Source of the DNA: JAKVAV01 sp964651785
GTDB taxonomy: Bacteria; Bacteroidota; Bacteroidia; Flavobacteriales_D; Cryomorphaceae
NCBI GenBank assembly: GCA_964651785.1
Contig: CAZYWJ010000010.1
Span: 13,237 to 77,236, forward strand
Length of the DNA stretch: 64,000 nucleotides
Direction: 5' to 3'
Shown here one piece after another: positions 26,296 to 34,753 of the stretch. The position numbers and the translations under genes are program-made. Each line of letters begins with the position of its first letter. Position 1 is the first letter of the stretch. The notes beneath the pieces were generated by a model. The model did not search any database, was not told the origin of the DNA, and was given only the letters and a program-made list of their open reading frames with translations.

Positions 26296-27030
26296 TCAAA
26301 TTATAACATAGTAGATTCCCACGTTGAGTTCTGAGCCGTACAGATAAGAATTAATGGCTGATCCTTTGTTGCTGTTTACGGCACCGGATCGTGCTACTCC
26401 TTCAGCGCGTAAAAAGAAACGATCATTCAATTTGAACTCAGCTCCCAATCCAAGTGAAGGGCTAAGGTTAAAACCTGCCGCTTCATCTGCATTCATGTAG
26501 TCACTCTTCTCCGTATCCCCATCCAGGTATTTTATGAGTATATCGGTTCTTTGGTCGAGGAGAATTTGTGGTGAGATTCCTAAAGAAGCCGGCACCTTGA
26601 GATTCTCCGCGCCAAACCTCCATATAATCCTTATGGGAATCCCCGTATCAGACAAGCAATTCTTTAACTCTGCTGAATCCAAATTCTCGTTGTCTTCAAA
26701 TCCTCTCCTCGTGTCAGAGCGATCGCTGAAATTTAAATTGAGAACAGTGCAATTTTCAATGTAAGCGACTCCCGCTTCGAGCGTCCAATTATTTGAAATT
26801 CTTTTCCCTCCCAAGGCTGCAAATCTGTAGCCGAATGCCGCTTTTTCGTTATTATTTAAATAACTAATCTCATTATTCACATTCGGCTCCCCGGAATTAT
26901 TAGACAGAACGCGATAGGTTAAGTTCGGGCTGACCTGAACGCCTATCTAAGCTTCTTTTTCCTGAGCAAACGAGTTTACGGCGATGAAAACGAAAACAGC
27001 CCTTAAAGTATTTAACAATAGGCTTTTCAT
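26296..27030 (-). pseudogene. Outer-membrane barrel gene broken by an early stop
   Basis: Reading the minus strand from ATG 27030 gives a clear signal peptide (MKSLLLNTLRAVFVFIAVNS, then FAQEKEA). An in-frame TAG follows at codon 28 (26949-26947). The frame then continues without interruption as IGVQVSPNLTYRVLSNNSGE and into a barrel-like protein ending LYGSELNVGIYYVII at 26296. The stop falls just after the signal-peptide cleavage site. A single base change or a sequencing error would explain it. Family not assigned beyond porin-like or OmpA-like barrel. The small membrane protein gene lies 12 bases upstream. Confidence 0.75.
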
Positions 27031-27042
27031 GATTAAGTACTT

Positions 27043-27276
27043 TTACTTTTGGTTCAATCGCTCACCGCGAATTTTCTCTATTATGGCCTGTCCGAAAACA
27101 CACAGGCCTGAATTGAAGGCAATCAAAGCCAAAGTACCGTATAAAACCCAATTAATTGTATCAGCACCCTTCATTCTATAGAGACCCGCATCAACAGCCA
27201 TTGAAAGCCCTGCGCCGATTAAGATCAAACCCGCAGGTGCGTAAATCGACCATATTTTTTTGTGAGATTTGTTCAT
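27043..27276 (-). CDS. Small two-helix membrane protein (77 aa)
   Basis: A 77-residue protein with two hydrophobic segments (IYAPAGLILIGAGLSMAV and WVLYGTLALIAFNSGLCVFG) and basic ends. It lies 12 bases upstream of the barrel pseudogene on the same strand, so the two were probably cotranscribed. Function unknown. Confidence 0.7.
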   Translation of the reverse strand: MNKSHKKIWSIYAPAGLILIGAGLSMAVDAGLYRMKGADTINWVLYGTLALIAFNSGLCVFGQAIIEKIRGERLNQK

Positions 27277-27358
27277 GTGCTTAACTGTTTGGTAAACCTC
27301 AAGAAGTTTTTGCAGGTGGCGTAAAACGGACTCTGAGGCTACTAAAGAAAATAACTCT

Positions 27359-28873
27359 TCAAGGTGTAATGGTTTTCAAAATACAGTTCTGCTTATCATT
27401 GTTTAAGTGAACTACCTTGAACTGATGGCCATCACCAGACAAGACCGTGTTTGAGCGAATTATTCGGCTATCTAAAAGCTTTCCGTCAAGACCATAGACT
27501 CGCAGGTGGCTTCCATGAAGGTGCTCGGGAATAATTAGTGTGTTGGAAACGGGCTCGTGTTTTAAACCACTACAGTCATTCTCAATATCAAGCGTGTTGC
27601 TGCTTAAGACTGAACATTCTTCCCAAAAGAGATTTTCAGCCAATGAGAAGGTTTGTTCCTCAGGCAGGTAGTAGATTGATTCTTCTCCGAAAGCATAGCC
27701 TCCGCCCGAACTGTAGCCATTGGTAAGAAATGCAATGGTATAGCCTGATTCAGGGTCGAAATATAAATCACTGATCAAGCCGTATGCCTCACCCGGATGT
27801 CCCGATAAGATTTCGTTTGTAACTACTTTGTCGTTTACGCCTTCAGTACCACTGTGATGAAATCCTAAACCCCATCGGTTAAATAGTCCGAAATAATTAT
27901 CACCATTGTTACCGTCAAAATTCCAATGGGTACTCAGCATCTCTTCTACCGTCTCGGAGCTTAAGATCTGAGTTCCCTCAAAATTCCCTTGATTGTAAAG
28001 CATAGTGGCAAAATCAAGTAAATCTTCCAAGGTGCAGCGCAGTCCGCCCTGAGGGGCGAAGAGGGAGCCATTTGTTCCCGGAACGTAATCGTCGGGGACG
28101 TTGGATTGGGGATTCTGACCATTAAAATTGTCTGCTTGCGGAATATTGTCGCGGTACAAAACGGCCAGGTTTTCAATGTCTGAAAGAGCAGAAGGATTGT
28201 ATCCCCCCTGAATATTTAATGGCTCCAAAAGGTTAATTCTCATAAATTCATCAAAACGCTGGCCGCTAAGAGCTTCGATGAGTGTACCGATCAAGCCGTA
28301 GTTGATATTGCTATAAGCAAAATAGGTTCCCGGTTCTTCGGTTCTCCACATGTTCGGGGTAAAGTATGCTCCCTCTTCGAGCAGTACTTCTTGCATATCG
28401 GGTATCGGATCGGATTGATAAGTGGCCGATAGAAACGGGCTGTATCCGGATCCATCTTGAAGAGAAGATTGATGTGACAACAACATTCTATAGGTGATTG
28501 GAATATCCGGAAAATCAGGATTTCGCACCACATAATTCAATGCTTCGGATATATCATCTTCTAATTCAAACAGTCCTTGATCATATAATAGCATTAATCC
28601 TGCAGCCGTAAAGCTTTTGGAAATGGACGCCACGCGAAACATCGTATTCTCGTTAATCGATATCTCTGAATTATTATTGGCAGAGCCTGCATAATAAGAT
28701 GCCAGCGGGGTGCTTCCACATCGAACACCTACGGCCAGACCGATTAAATTATTTTCCGTTCTTATTTGGTTCAAACCTTCTTGAAAAGTTTGAGCATAAT
28801 TCGATGAGGTGATAAGTGAAATGCCTGCGGTAAGCATCGCCGTGAAGATTGATGGTCGATCAAATTTTATCAT
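27359..28873 (-). CDS. Serine hydrolase (beta-lactamase class C-like), secreted
   Basis: A 504-residue secreted penicillin-binding-fold hydrolase with an N-terminal signal peptide (hydrophobic IFTAMLTAGISLITS then NYAQ). The SxxK motif is in RVASISKSFTAAGLM, YxN in YFAYSNINYGLIG, and a third motif around LSGHPGEAYGL. The last ~90 residues (LRVYGLDGKLLDSRIIRSNT onward) look like a degenerate type IX secretion C-terminal domain, suggesting cell-surface export. It could be an esterase or D-peptidase; the substrate cannot be told. Confidence 0.85.
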   Translation of the reverse strand: MIKFDRPSIFTAMLTAGISLITSSNYAQTFQEGLNQIRTENNLIGLAVGVRCGSTPLASYYAGSANNNSEISINENTMFRVASISKSFTAAGLMLLYDQGLFELEDDISEALNYVVRNPDFPDIPITYRMLLSHQSSLQDGSGYSPFLSATYQSDPIPDMQEVLLEEGAYFTPNMWRTEEPGTYFAYSNINYGLIGTLIEALSGQRFDEFMRINLLEPLNIQGGYNPSALSDIENLAVLYRDNIPQADNFNGQNPQSNVPDDYVPGTNGSLFAPQGGLRCTLEDLLDFATMLYNQGNFEGTQILSSETVEEMLSTHWNFDGNNGDNYFGLFNRWGLGFHHSGTEGVNDKVVTNEILSGHPGEAYGLISDLYFDPESGYTIAFLTNGYSSGGGYAFGEESIYYLPEEQTFSLAENLFWEECSVLSSNTLDIENDCSGLKHEPVSNTLIIPEHLHGSHLRVYGLDGKLLDSRIIRSNTVLSGDGHQFKVVHLNNDKQNCILKTITP

Positions 28874-28950
28874 AAGAACATGCTTGATTCGAAAAGTTCA
28901 GCGCGGAAATTACAAAATCTTCAGGTTTGACTTGGCTTAAAATCTCATAG

Positions 28951-29643
28951 TCAATCTTCAACCTTGTCGAGAATAAAATCTACAGCCATTTGCGCATGAA
29001 GTTCTGTGGTCGACAATAGTGGTAATTCCGTGTCTACTTCTTTAAGTAGGATAGGTAATTCCGTGCAGCCCAAAATAATTCCATCAGCCCCTCTACCTCT
29101 CAAGCGCTCAATCTCTTGGAGGTAAAATGTTTTTGCCTCTTTTGAAAAGATTCCTTGAGTTAACTCATCCGCGATGAAGTCGTGAGACTCTACAAAGTGC
29201 TCTCCCTCCGGAATGATTACCTCTATACCGTGTTTCTTTTTTAAAACTCCCGAGATGAATTTACCTTCCATGGTAGGTTTGGTACCAAGTAAACCGAGTT
29301 TTGTCAATCCGAGGCGCTTGGCCTCTCCTCCCGTAGCATCGGCGATATGGAGAAAAGGAATATTCAATTCTTTTTGCACTTCATCGCATACCATGTGAGG
29401 TGTATTGGCACATATCACTATTCCTTCTGCACCCGCTCGCTCCAGTCTTCTTGAAACATCGCGATAAACACCCGTGATGAGATCTTGGTCTTGTGTGCGC
29501 ATTACCGCTATATTGATGCTGTAGAGAATCAATCTCGGACTTTCCAAGGGTCCTTTTGCTTGCGCAAATTTTTCATTGATCAGTCGATAGTACTCCAAAG
29601 TAGCGTGGTAAGACGTCCCGCCGATTAAACCGATAATTTTCAT
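28951..29643 (-). CDS. Aspartate/glutamate racemase family protein
   Basis: A 230-residue cofactor-independent racemase. The catalytic cysteines are in IVICANTPHMV and IILGCTELPILL. It begins MKIIGLIGGTSYHATLEYYR, typical of the YgeA/aspartate racemase subgroup. It is cytosolic, and the amino-acid substrate (Asp, Glu or other) is unresolved. It lies about 40 bases from the broken DUF3224 gene, which precedes it on the same strand. Confidence 0.88.
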   Translation of the reverse strand: MKIIGLIGGTSYHATLEYYRLINEKFAQAKGPLESPRLILYSINIAVMRTQDQDLITGVYRDVSRRLERAGAEGIVICANTPHMVCDEVQKELNIPFLHIADATGGEAKRLGLTKLGLLGTKPTMEGKFISGVLKKKHGIEVIIPEGEHFVESHDFIADELTQGIFSKEAKTFYLQEIERLRGRGADGIILGCTELPILLKEVDTELPLLSTTELHAQMAVDFILDKVED

Positions 29644-29680
29644 GTCAGAATGATTTTATCGACCAAGTTAAGAAGTGCTT

Positions 29681-30090
29681 TCATATGATTTCGTAATCGA
29701 AGACGTAACGGTGACCTTCGTCACGTTCGATTTTTTCGTCTTTCCTGAAAGTCCTTTCAAGTGGCCCGTCCTCTAATCAGGTACAACTTCCAGAATCAGA
29801 CTTTCATTTCCTCCTCTCATGATGCCGAAATGTTGAAGAATGAAAGAACCTTTTTTCCCTTCTGGTTCTCCTTCGCATCGTTTGACGGCAATATGGCGGC
29901 CGGCAGAGCTTTTTACCTGAGTCATGGCGGTCAACATTTCTCCCTTGCTCGTTCCCGACAGAGGACCTTCAAGTGACTTATGAATGCTCATTCTTCCGAG
30001 GCTGGCTTGCTCTTGAGCTGTTTTAATCATATCTGATTTGACGCTAAATGAGCCTGGGATTGTCTTCTTGGTTGCTAAGTTACTTTCCAA
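29681..30090 (-). pseudogene. DUF3224-family gene with stop codon and frameshift
   Basis: The frame from ATG 30090 gives a DUF3224-like protein: SIHKSLEGPLSGTSKGEML, then KKGSFILQHFGIMRGG and ESLILEVVPD. An in-frame TAG follows at 29773-29775, followed in frame by RTGHLKGLSGK. The family C-terminus (KIERDEGHRYVFDYEI) is then found in a different frame and ends at the TGA at 29681-29683. Two independent lesions make this a pseudogene rather than a simple sequencing error. A compact DUF3224 protein is normally 120-150 residues, which fits the full span. Confidence 0.75.
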
Positions 30091-30203
30091 TACAATATCT
30101 AAAGCACTATTGATTATCAGCCAGTTACGTGCTTATAGGTGCAAATCAGTAACAAAAAGTCCTGAAATAGAGCTAAATAAGGGATAAACAAGAGCAAATG
30201 AAG

Positions 30204-30282
30204 TGGTGCGGAACGGGGGATTTGAACCCCCGACTCATTCGTATTTCTTCCGTGTGCTTCTGCAACATTCAGAGGATTCCGC
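30204..30282 (-). tRNA. tRNA-like sequence (pseudo-tRNA or recombined tRNA)
   Basis: The minus strand carries acceptor strands GCGGAAT (30282-30276) and GTTCCGC (30214-30208), which pair with one G-T. A D-arm TCTG-AATGTTG-CAGA and a perfect T-arm GGGGG-TTCAAAT-CCCCC are present. It ends in encoded ACCA. However, the 27 bases between D-arm and T-arm do not form an anticodon stem and no anticodon can be assigned. It is likely a decayed or chimeric tRNA, such as an attachment-site remnant. The rest of 30091-30495 holds only this and a terminator. Confidence 0.5.
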
Positions 30283-30445
30283 ACGAAGAGTCCCGCCAAT
30301 AGAATGCAATTAATAACTGTTGTATCCATAAGCAATTGATTTATTTTGATTATCCAATCTGTGATCGGGAATCCACCAATTGCCACATAAGACAACACGG
30401 TACGAAATATTTTAAAGAACTTTTTCTCTTTGAAAATAAAGGTAC

Positions 30446-30475
30446 AAAAAAACCGCCCCATTTCTGAGGCGGTTT
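30446..30475 (-). terminator. Rho-independent terminator of the DUF6266 gene
   Basis: On the minus strand AACCGCC pairs with GGCGGTT around a 10-base loop and is followed by a run of T residues (the plus strand shows AAAAAA at 30446-30451). It lies 21 bases past the DUF6266 stop. Confidence 0.85.
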
Positions 30476-30495
30476 CGAGAGAAAACCAATTGCTG

Positions 30496-31137
30496 TTAAG
30501 CAACTGTTACAGAGCCTAAATAAACGCTGTTAGCGACTTTAGTTCCGTCTTCTGATACAAACCCTAAGAAGACTTCAACGTCTTCTCCTGAGTACTCAGA
30601 AGGAACTGGAATGGTCGCTGTTCCGTCAGGTCGTACAGGACCAGCAGTGGTAAAAACTGCTTCACTACGGGTAGTGTTCAAAAGAGCAATGAGCGCTTTG
30701 TCTGTTGCTTGGGCGCTTCCACTACCCGAGTTGTCTGTCCAGGTTACTTCTACAGATCCAGCACTTGGAGAACTGGCTGCACCATTGCTGGCTCCTGTGA
30801 GATTACCACGAGTAACCAATGCATTAGCATAGTCAATCATGAAATTTGGATAAGCTCCAGTAATGGCATTGTTCAGGTTGTATGACATGGCCGCATTGAA
30901 CTGGGTCATTCTGTTTGCATACAACTTAAATCCAACTCTCAGGAAGTCTGTCATTGGCTGCAAGAACCGCAAGACAGTTGAGAACTTTGAACGTTGGTCA
31001 ACCTGACCTTCAGTCCTTGGGTTCGCTACACTGGAAGGTTTGATGCGCAGGTAATCGATGCCCTTCCAAGTTCCACCGATTACATTCCCTACTTGGCCTG
31101 ATACGCCACCGAGAATACCTTGATTAATTTTTCCCAT
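30496..31137 (-). CDS. DUF6266 family protein
   Basis: A 213-residue protein with the characteristic N-terminus MGKINQGILGGVSGQVGNVI followed by GGTWKGIDYLRIKPSSVANP, the signature of DUF6266, found across Bacteroidota. The C-terminal ~100 residues are Ser/Thr/Gly-rich and look like an Ig-like beta domain (SVEVTWTDNSGSGSAQATDK). There is no signal peptide. Function is unknown to me; a surface or tail-like structural role is a guess. It is monocistronic with its own terminator. Confidence 0.85.
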   Translation of the reverse strand: MGKINQGILGGVSGQVGNVIGGTWKGIDYLRIKPSSVANPRTEGQVDQRSKFSTVLRFLQPMTDFLRVGFKLYANRMTQFNAAMSYNLNNAITGAYPNFMIDYANALVTRGNLTGASNGAASSPSAGSVEVTWTDNSGSGSAQATDKALIALLNTTRSEAVFTTAGPVRPDGTATIPVPSEYSGEDVEVFLGFVSEDGTKVANSVYLGSVTVA

Positions 31138-31167
31138 CTTTTTACGATTTTTAGGGGTTCAACATTT

Positions 31168-31189
31168 ACTTGGACTTGACTCGGACTTG
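31168..31189. repeat. Imperfect 11-bp tandem repeat upstream of DUF6266 gene
   Basis: ACTTGGACTTG (31168-31178) is followed directly by ACTCGGACTTG (31179-31189), one mismatch in 11. A second tandem pair CGGTTTCTT occurs at 31239-31247 and 31249-31257. Both lie in the DUF6266 promoter region. Confidence 0.4.
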
Positions 31190-31310
31190 GTACGGCCTTG
31201 TCTCATTCCATCAAGATTACGTCAAGAATTGGGCAAAGCGGTTTCTTTCGGTTTCTTAGCTTTTTCTTGCTTCGCTTTGCTTCTCTACTTATGACAGAAG
31301 GGAGTGCAGA

Positions 31311-31727
31311 TTAAAGAAACTCCCTAAAAAATGCCATTCTTGTGGTTTCAATCATTCTAAGGGAAACATGGATTTTTTGCTCTTGAATCTCTAAGAGCTT
31401 TAAGGTCTGAATAAGCTTTTCAAGTTGGCTTTCTTTCTTTTCTGCGGTTCTAATAGCCCTTAAAAAGTGTTTTCTATATTCTCCAATTGTTATGAATGGA
31501 ATTACCGAACCACGAAGAAACATTTCAAGCTGTCTTGATTTCCAAAGTGCGTAAGCTATCCAGTACACCTGATCGACCTTATCAGGATTTTCGAGTAGGC
31601 AAACAAAGCAATTCGGGCACGATGCTTTTAATGGTTTACCGCTGTTCATTCCCTTATTCAGAATGAAGAAATGAGGCTTTGTGTAGGTGGTTGTCGGTCT
31701 GTGAGTCTTTATCAGAAGCGTTTTCAT
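31311..31727 (-). CDS. DUF6943 family protein (integrative-element associated)
   Basis: A 138-residue soluble protein. MKTLLIKTHRPTTTYTKPHF, then FILNKGMNSGKPLKASCPNC, and FLRGSVIPFITIGEYRKHFL match DUF6943, a family I associate with Bacteroidota conjugative transposons. A CPNC-x-VC-like cluster may bind metal. The C-terminal half is a charged coiled-coil-like helix. It starts at ATG 31727; the upstream in-frame extension lacks similarity. It is divergent from the DUF6602 gene. Confidence 0.8.
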   Translation of the reverse strand: MKTLLIKTHRPTTTYTKPHFFILNKGMNSGKPLKASCPNCFVCLLENPDKVDQVYWIAYALWKSRQLEMFLRGSVIPFITIGEYRKHFLRAIRTAEKKESQLEKLIQTLKLLEIQEQKIHVSLRMIETTRMAFFREFL

Positions 31728-32000
31728 AGAGCAAGCCATTAGAATTATGCTCGCTGCGCTTCGCACAGACATTTTTAAAAGAGAAAAGAAAAAAGGAAAA
31801 AAAAGAAAAGAGAAAGCTCTTTTTCAGGCGGGCGGTGAGGGTTTGTCAAGGTTTTTGAGAAAAATACTACCCGTAGGGTGGAGATTTTTTTCAAAACCAG
31901 TAGGGCTTGACCTTTACAATCCCATTGTGTGGAGGCTTGTGTGAGCCCGCCTAGATTTGCTGTACTCTTTTTTTTATTGACTGAATGTTACTTTAGATCT
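31728..32000. other. Divergent intergenic region with 40-base polypurine tract
   Basis: No gene is seen. Bases 31777-31816 are uninterrupted purines on the plus strand. A short hairpin (CTACCC around GTA with GGGTGG) and a GGCTTGTGTGAGCC palindrome follow. This type of linker occurs beside DUF6943 genes in Bacteroidota elements, as far as I recall. Confidence 0.45.
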
Positions 32001-33308
32001 ATGATTGAAACATTTGCTGATTTATTAGAGTCCACAAGAAGGAAGGAAAAGGAAATAATTGATGCTCTAGGTCTGAGACATAGACCTACAATTGGAAACA
32101 CCTATGAAGGGCTCACTGATGAACTCCTTCAAAAAGCTCTATTTACTGGACTTAATTTGAACGTAGTCAAAAACTCATTCATCATTGATGATAATGGAAA
32201 TCGGAGCGATGAAATGGATATTCTACTTATAGAAGGAGAAGGTGTTGTCATTCCATACACCGAACATCAGTACGATGTAAAATTCGAACAAGTAATAGCG
32301 GTTATTCAAGTAAAGAAACGGCTTAATAAGGCACAACTTGGTGAAGCATTCGAAAACTTAAAGGGAGTGAATGATTTTTTTGATGAGCACAATGTTCCCA
32401 GTTTTTCTAGGAGAATATTCAGGGATGCTTATCGCGGTATAGCTCAAGAAGATATTATTGAGGACGGCAGGTATCGAAAAACCTTCCAAAGTACTACAAC
32501 TGAAAACATATATCATGTTTTAAATGTGGAGGCTGCTATGCCTGCAAGAATAGTTTTTGGATATGAGGGTTATTCTTCAGAATATGGACTCAGAGAAGGC
32601 TTTTTCAAGTTTTTGATGGATAACAAGTCTAGTGAGCAGGAAATGAAATACGGGTATGGACCGTTGAATTTCCCAAGTCTAATTCTTAACGGGGAGTTCA
32701 CTATAATTAAAGGGAATGGAGCTCCATATGGATATAAACTTGTCGATGGGCAATGGATGCTTTGCGTAACTAGTAGCGACAAACCAATGCTCAAGTTCTT
32801 AGAAGTGATTTGGACTCAGTTGTCATACAGATATGATCTACCTGACGTAATCTTTGGGGAGGATATTTCAAAGGAGGGTGTCAACGCCTACCTAAAGGCA
32901 AACATGGTCAACGTGAATGGAGTACGAGCATGGAATTATGAATATGTTACTCTCAAAAAAAAGACACTAGAGGAAAATAGTGGTAATGGGGATTGGCAAC
33001 CTTTTAAGCTAAATGAAATAGAACATCATGCAATGGCTTATATCTGCCATAATGTAAGAGTGAAGATAGTTGAGCTTCGGAAGCATCTGAATTTATTTGC
33101 TGAAGGTGTCGATATGAGACACCTGATCGATAGGTTATTGGAAAGTGATTTGCTCTATGAAGAAAAAGGCAATCTAATACTGCTAACTGATCAATGTCGA
33201 ACAGCATTCGTGCCTGGATATGGTTATTGTACTGCAGAGGATAAGTCAGGACGATTCAGTAGATGGACAGAAAAATACATGGCTGACAGAAAGTTGAAAA
33301 CTAAGTAA
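32001..33308 (+). CDS. DUF6602-like protein with PD-(D/E)XK nuclease-type core
   Basis: A 435-residue soluble protein. Residues about 50-105 read FIIDDNGNRSDEMDILLIEG, then FEQVIAVIQVKKRLNKAQLG. This is the D-x(n)-(E/Q)xK pattern of restriction-endonuclease-like folds, as in DUF6602 proteins. The C-terminal ~90 residues look like a winged-helix region (IEHHAMAYICHNVRVKIVEL) that could bind nucleic acid. It stands alone between non-coding regions in what looks like an integrated element, so a defence or DNA-processing role is plausible but unproven. ATG 32001 is chosen because earlier residues are not family-like. Confidence 0.65.
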   Translation: MIETFADLLESTRRKEKEIIDALGLRHRPTIGNTYEGLTDELLQKALFTGLNLNVVKNSFIIDDNGNRSDEMDILLIEGEGVVIPYTEHQYDVKFEQVIAVIQVKKRLNKAQLGEAFENLKGVNDFFDEHNVPSFSRRIFRDAYRGIAQEDIIEDGRYRKTFQSTTTENIYHVLNVEAAMPARIVFGYEGYSSEYGLREGFFKFLMDNKSSEQEMKYGYGPLNFPSLILNGEFTIIKGNGAPYGYKLVDGQWMLCVTSSDKPMLKFLEVIWTQLSYRYDLPDVIFGEDISKEGVNAYLKANMVNVNGVRAWNYEYVTLKKKTLEENSGNGDWQPFKLNEIEHHAMAYICHNVRVKIVELRKHLNLFAEGVDMRHLIDRLLESDLLYEEKGNLILLTDQCRTAFVPGYGYCTAEDKSGRFSRWTEKYMADRKLKTK

Positions 33309-34162
33309 AAAATCTTGAAGTGAATACGTGCAGAAACGCAGGGAAAACAGCCTTGAGCTAAACGGCTGGGCAGAGGCTGCAATGAGTGAAGCGTTTGCGG
33401 AACGGATTGCAGTCCGATTGGCCAAGCCACCGAAGAGAGGTACGAACGTAGGTTGCGAGCCGCCTGCGAGTGGAGCAAGGGTGGAGAGCAGAGAAGCAGT
33501 GAGGAACAAGCTGCGCTGCACGACATACGTGTGGAGCTGAACGAAGTGGTTTTTGTAAATTATTCAGAATACAAAAACCCGAAGTGAAGCGGAACAAAAG
33601 CAAGGGAACCGACTTAATAGCCAGAGCGAAGCGGAGGCAAATAAACAAAGTCCCCGCAGCCCGCAGCGACCCGCAGGCGAGCAAAATTATGGGCAGCCGA
33701 TGGATTTTTTGCGGCCTGGCGGAACGAAGCTCTAGCGTAGAGTAGCAGGTGGCAAAAAAGACAGAATAGGCTGACGTGACGACTGACCGAGGAACGCAAG
33801 GAAGGTGACAAGCTGCGTAGCTTTAGCGAAGCACCCGCAGGGTTTTGAAGCTCTTTTTTTTTACCATTGGAAATATAAACACGCATAAAAAATGGGCTGA
33901 AAAAGCTTGGCGACTTGCTTTGCTGACGACCGAAGAAGGAACACCGCTTTTCCTGCGTTGGGGTTGTGCGTTGGCAAAAAGCAAGTGTGGCGCGGTATGG
34001 AATGCAGCTCAGCGGAATGGAATAACGGGCTTCTCTTGCTGTGCGGTGCTGAAAGTGGGTAAATGGAATGAGGAACGAATGAAATGCACCGACTGAAAGC
34101 ACATGGGTGTGGGGAGGGTTTAATACCCCAAGCATCAAACTTGAGGTATTAATTAACCCCAA
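33309..34162. other. About 850 bp of non-coding, repeat-word-rich DNA
   Basis: Every frame is either closed or has unlikely composition. The strand is rich in GCGAAGCGGA/GTGAAGCGGA-type words (for example 33585, 33626 and 33720 regions) and in GAACGAAG words. It holds a 10-bp perfect hairpin (33548-33579), a T-run near 33850 and a hairpin-like ATTAATACCTCA segment near 34130. It looks like the long intergenic stretches of Bacteroidota conjugative elements. A transfer-related or RNA element is possible. Confidence 0.5.
33548..33579. repeat. 10-bp perfect inverted repeat
   Basis: GGTTTTTGTA (33548-33557) and TACAAAAACC (33570-33579) are perfect complements across a 12-base loop within the long non-coding region. 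Confidence 0.7.
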
Positions 34163-34681
34163 TTACAACTCTTCTTTCACGCTACCACAATGAAGCATCT
34201 TATCTCCGAAATACGGATTGTTTATTCCCTTTTCAGCACTTAGCCAATAGGCTCCTTGGTTGTCGAATGCCATCGGGCAATACTGTCTGTAAAGTTTTTG
34301 TTCATTGCTTTCTGTAGCTTTTACCCATTGGTAGATATTGTCTGAAAGAGTATTGAAGTGGTCTCTTTGGTGATCCGTATTTTCAGTATCAGCTATTTGC
34401 TGGGCATCGAAGCGAATTTTTTGTATCAGTTCATCTGGATTATCTCCAATTGATTCTACCAGTTCTGAGGCTGCTTTGCTCGCTGATTCACCATCTGTTT
34501 GTACTAAGGCATTTTTTATTTCCAGATAATACTCAAGCAACAGGTTTTCACTTTTTTTGTCAGTGGAGTTTTGTACAGTGGTTTCTGAATTTGAATTGTT
34601 TTGCGAATTTCCACAGGAAGTAAAAGATATTGACAAAACTATTGCTGATGCGATAATTAGTGTTGACTTCATTGTTTTCAT
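34163..34681 (-). CDS. DUF3347 lipoprotein (metal-handling)
   Basis: A 172-residue lipoprotein with signal peptide and lipobox (IVLSISFTSCGNS). The mature part is a DUF3347 helical domain ending YRQYCPMAFDNQGAYWLSAE and NNPYFGDKMLHCG. This ending, with its conserved Cys and Met, recurs at the C-terminus of the CusB-like adaptor in the same operon, so both probably bind copper or a similar soft metal in the periplasm. It is the last gene of the copper efflux operon. Confidence 0.87.
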   Translation of the reverse strand: MKTMKSTLIIASAIVLSISFTSCGNSQNNSNSETTVQNSTDKKSENLLLEYYLEIKNALVQTDGESASKAASELVESIGDNPDELIQKIRFDAQQIADTENTDHQRDHFNTLSDNIYQWVKATESNEQKLYRQYCPMAFDNQGAYWLSAEKGINNPYFGDKMLHCGSVKEEL

Positions 34682-34753
34682 TTTATGAATTTTAGAGTTT
34701 AAATTATTGAAAGCCTGGTCGCATGGGCTTTGAGTCCATAGCGGCAGGTTGAT

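Noticed and set aside
30204..30282. Possible tmRNA or intact tRNA gene
   Set aside because: It lacks a foldable anticodon arm and the GG-starting acceptor typical of tmRNA; kept only as tRNA-like.
30117..30503. ORF of 128 codons on the minus strand
   Set aside because: It runs through the tRNA-like sequence and a terminator and shows no family similarity.
33224..34162. Overlapping ORFs on both strands with odd amino-acid content
   Set aside because: They have no plausible starts, families or codon use, and overlap each other; the region looks non-coding.
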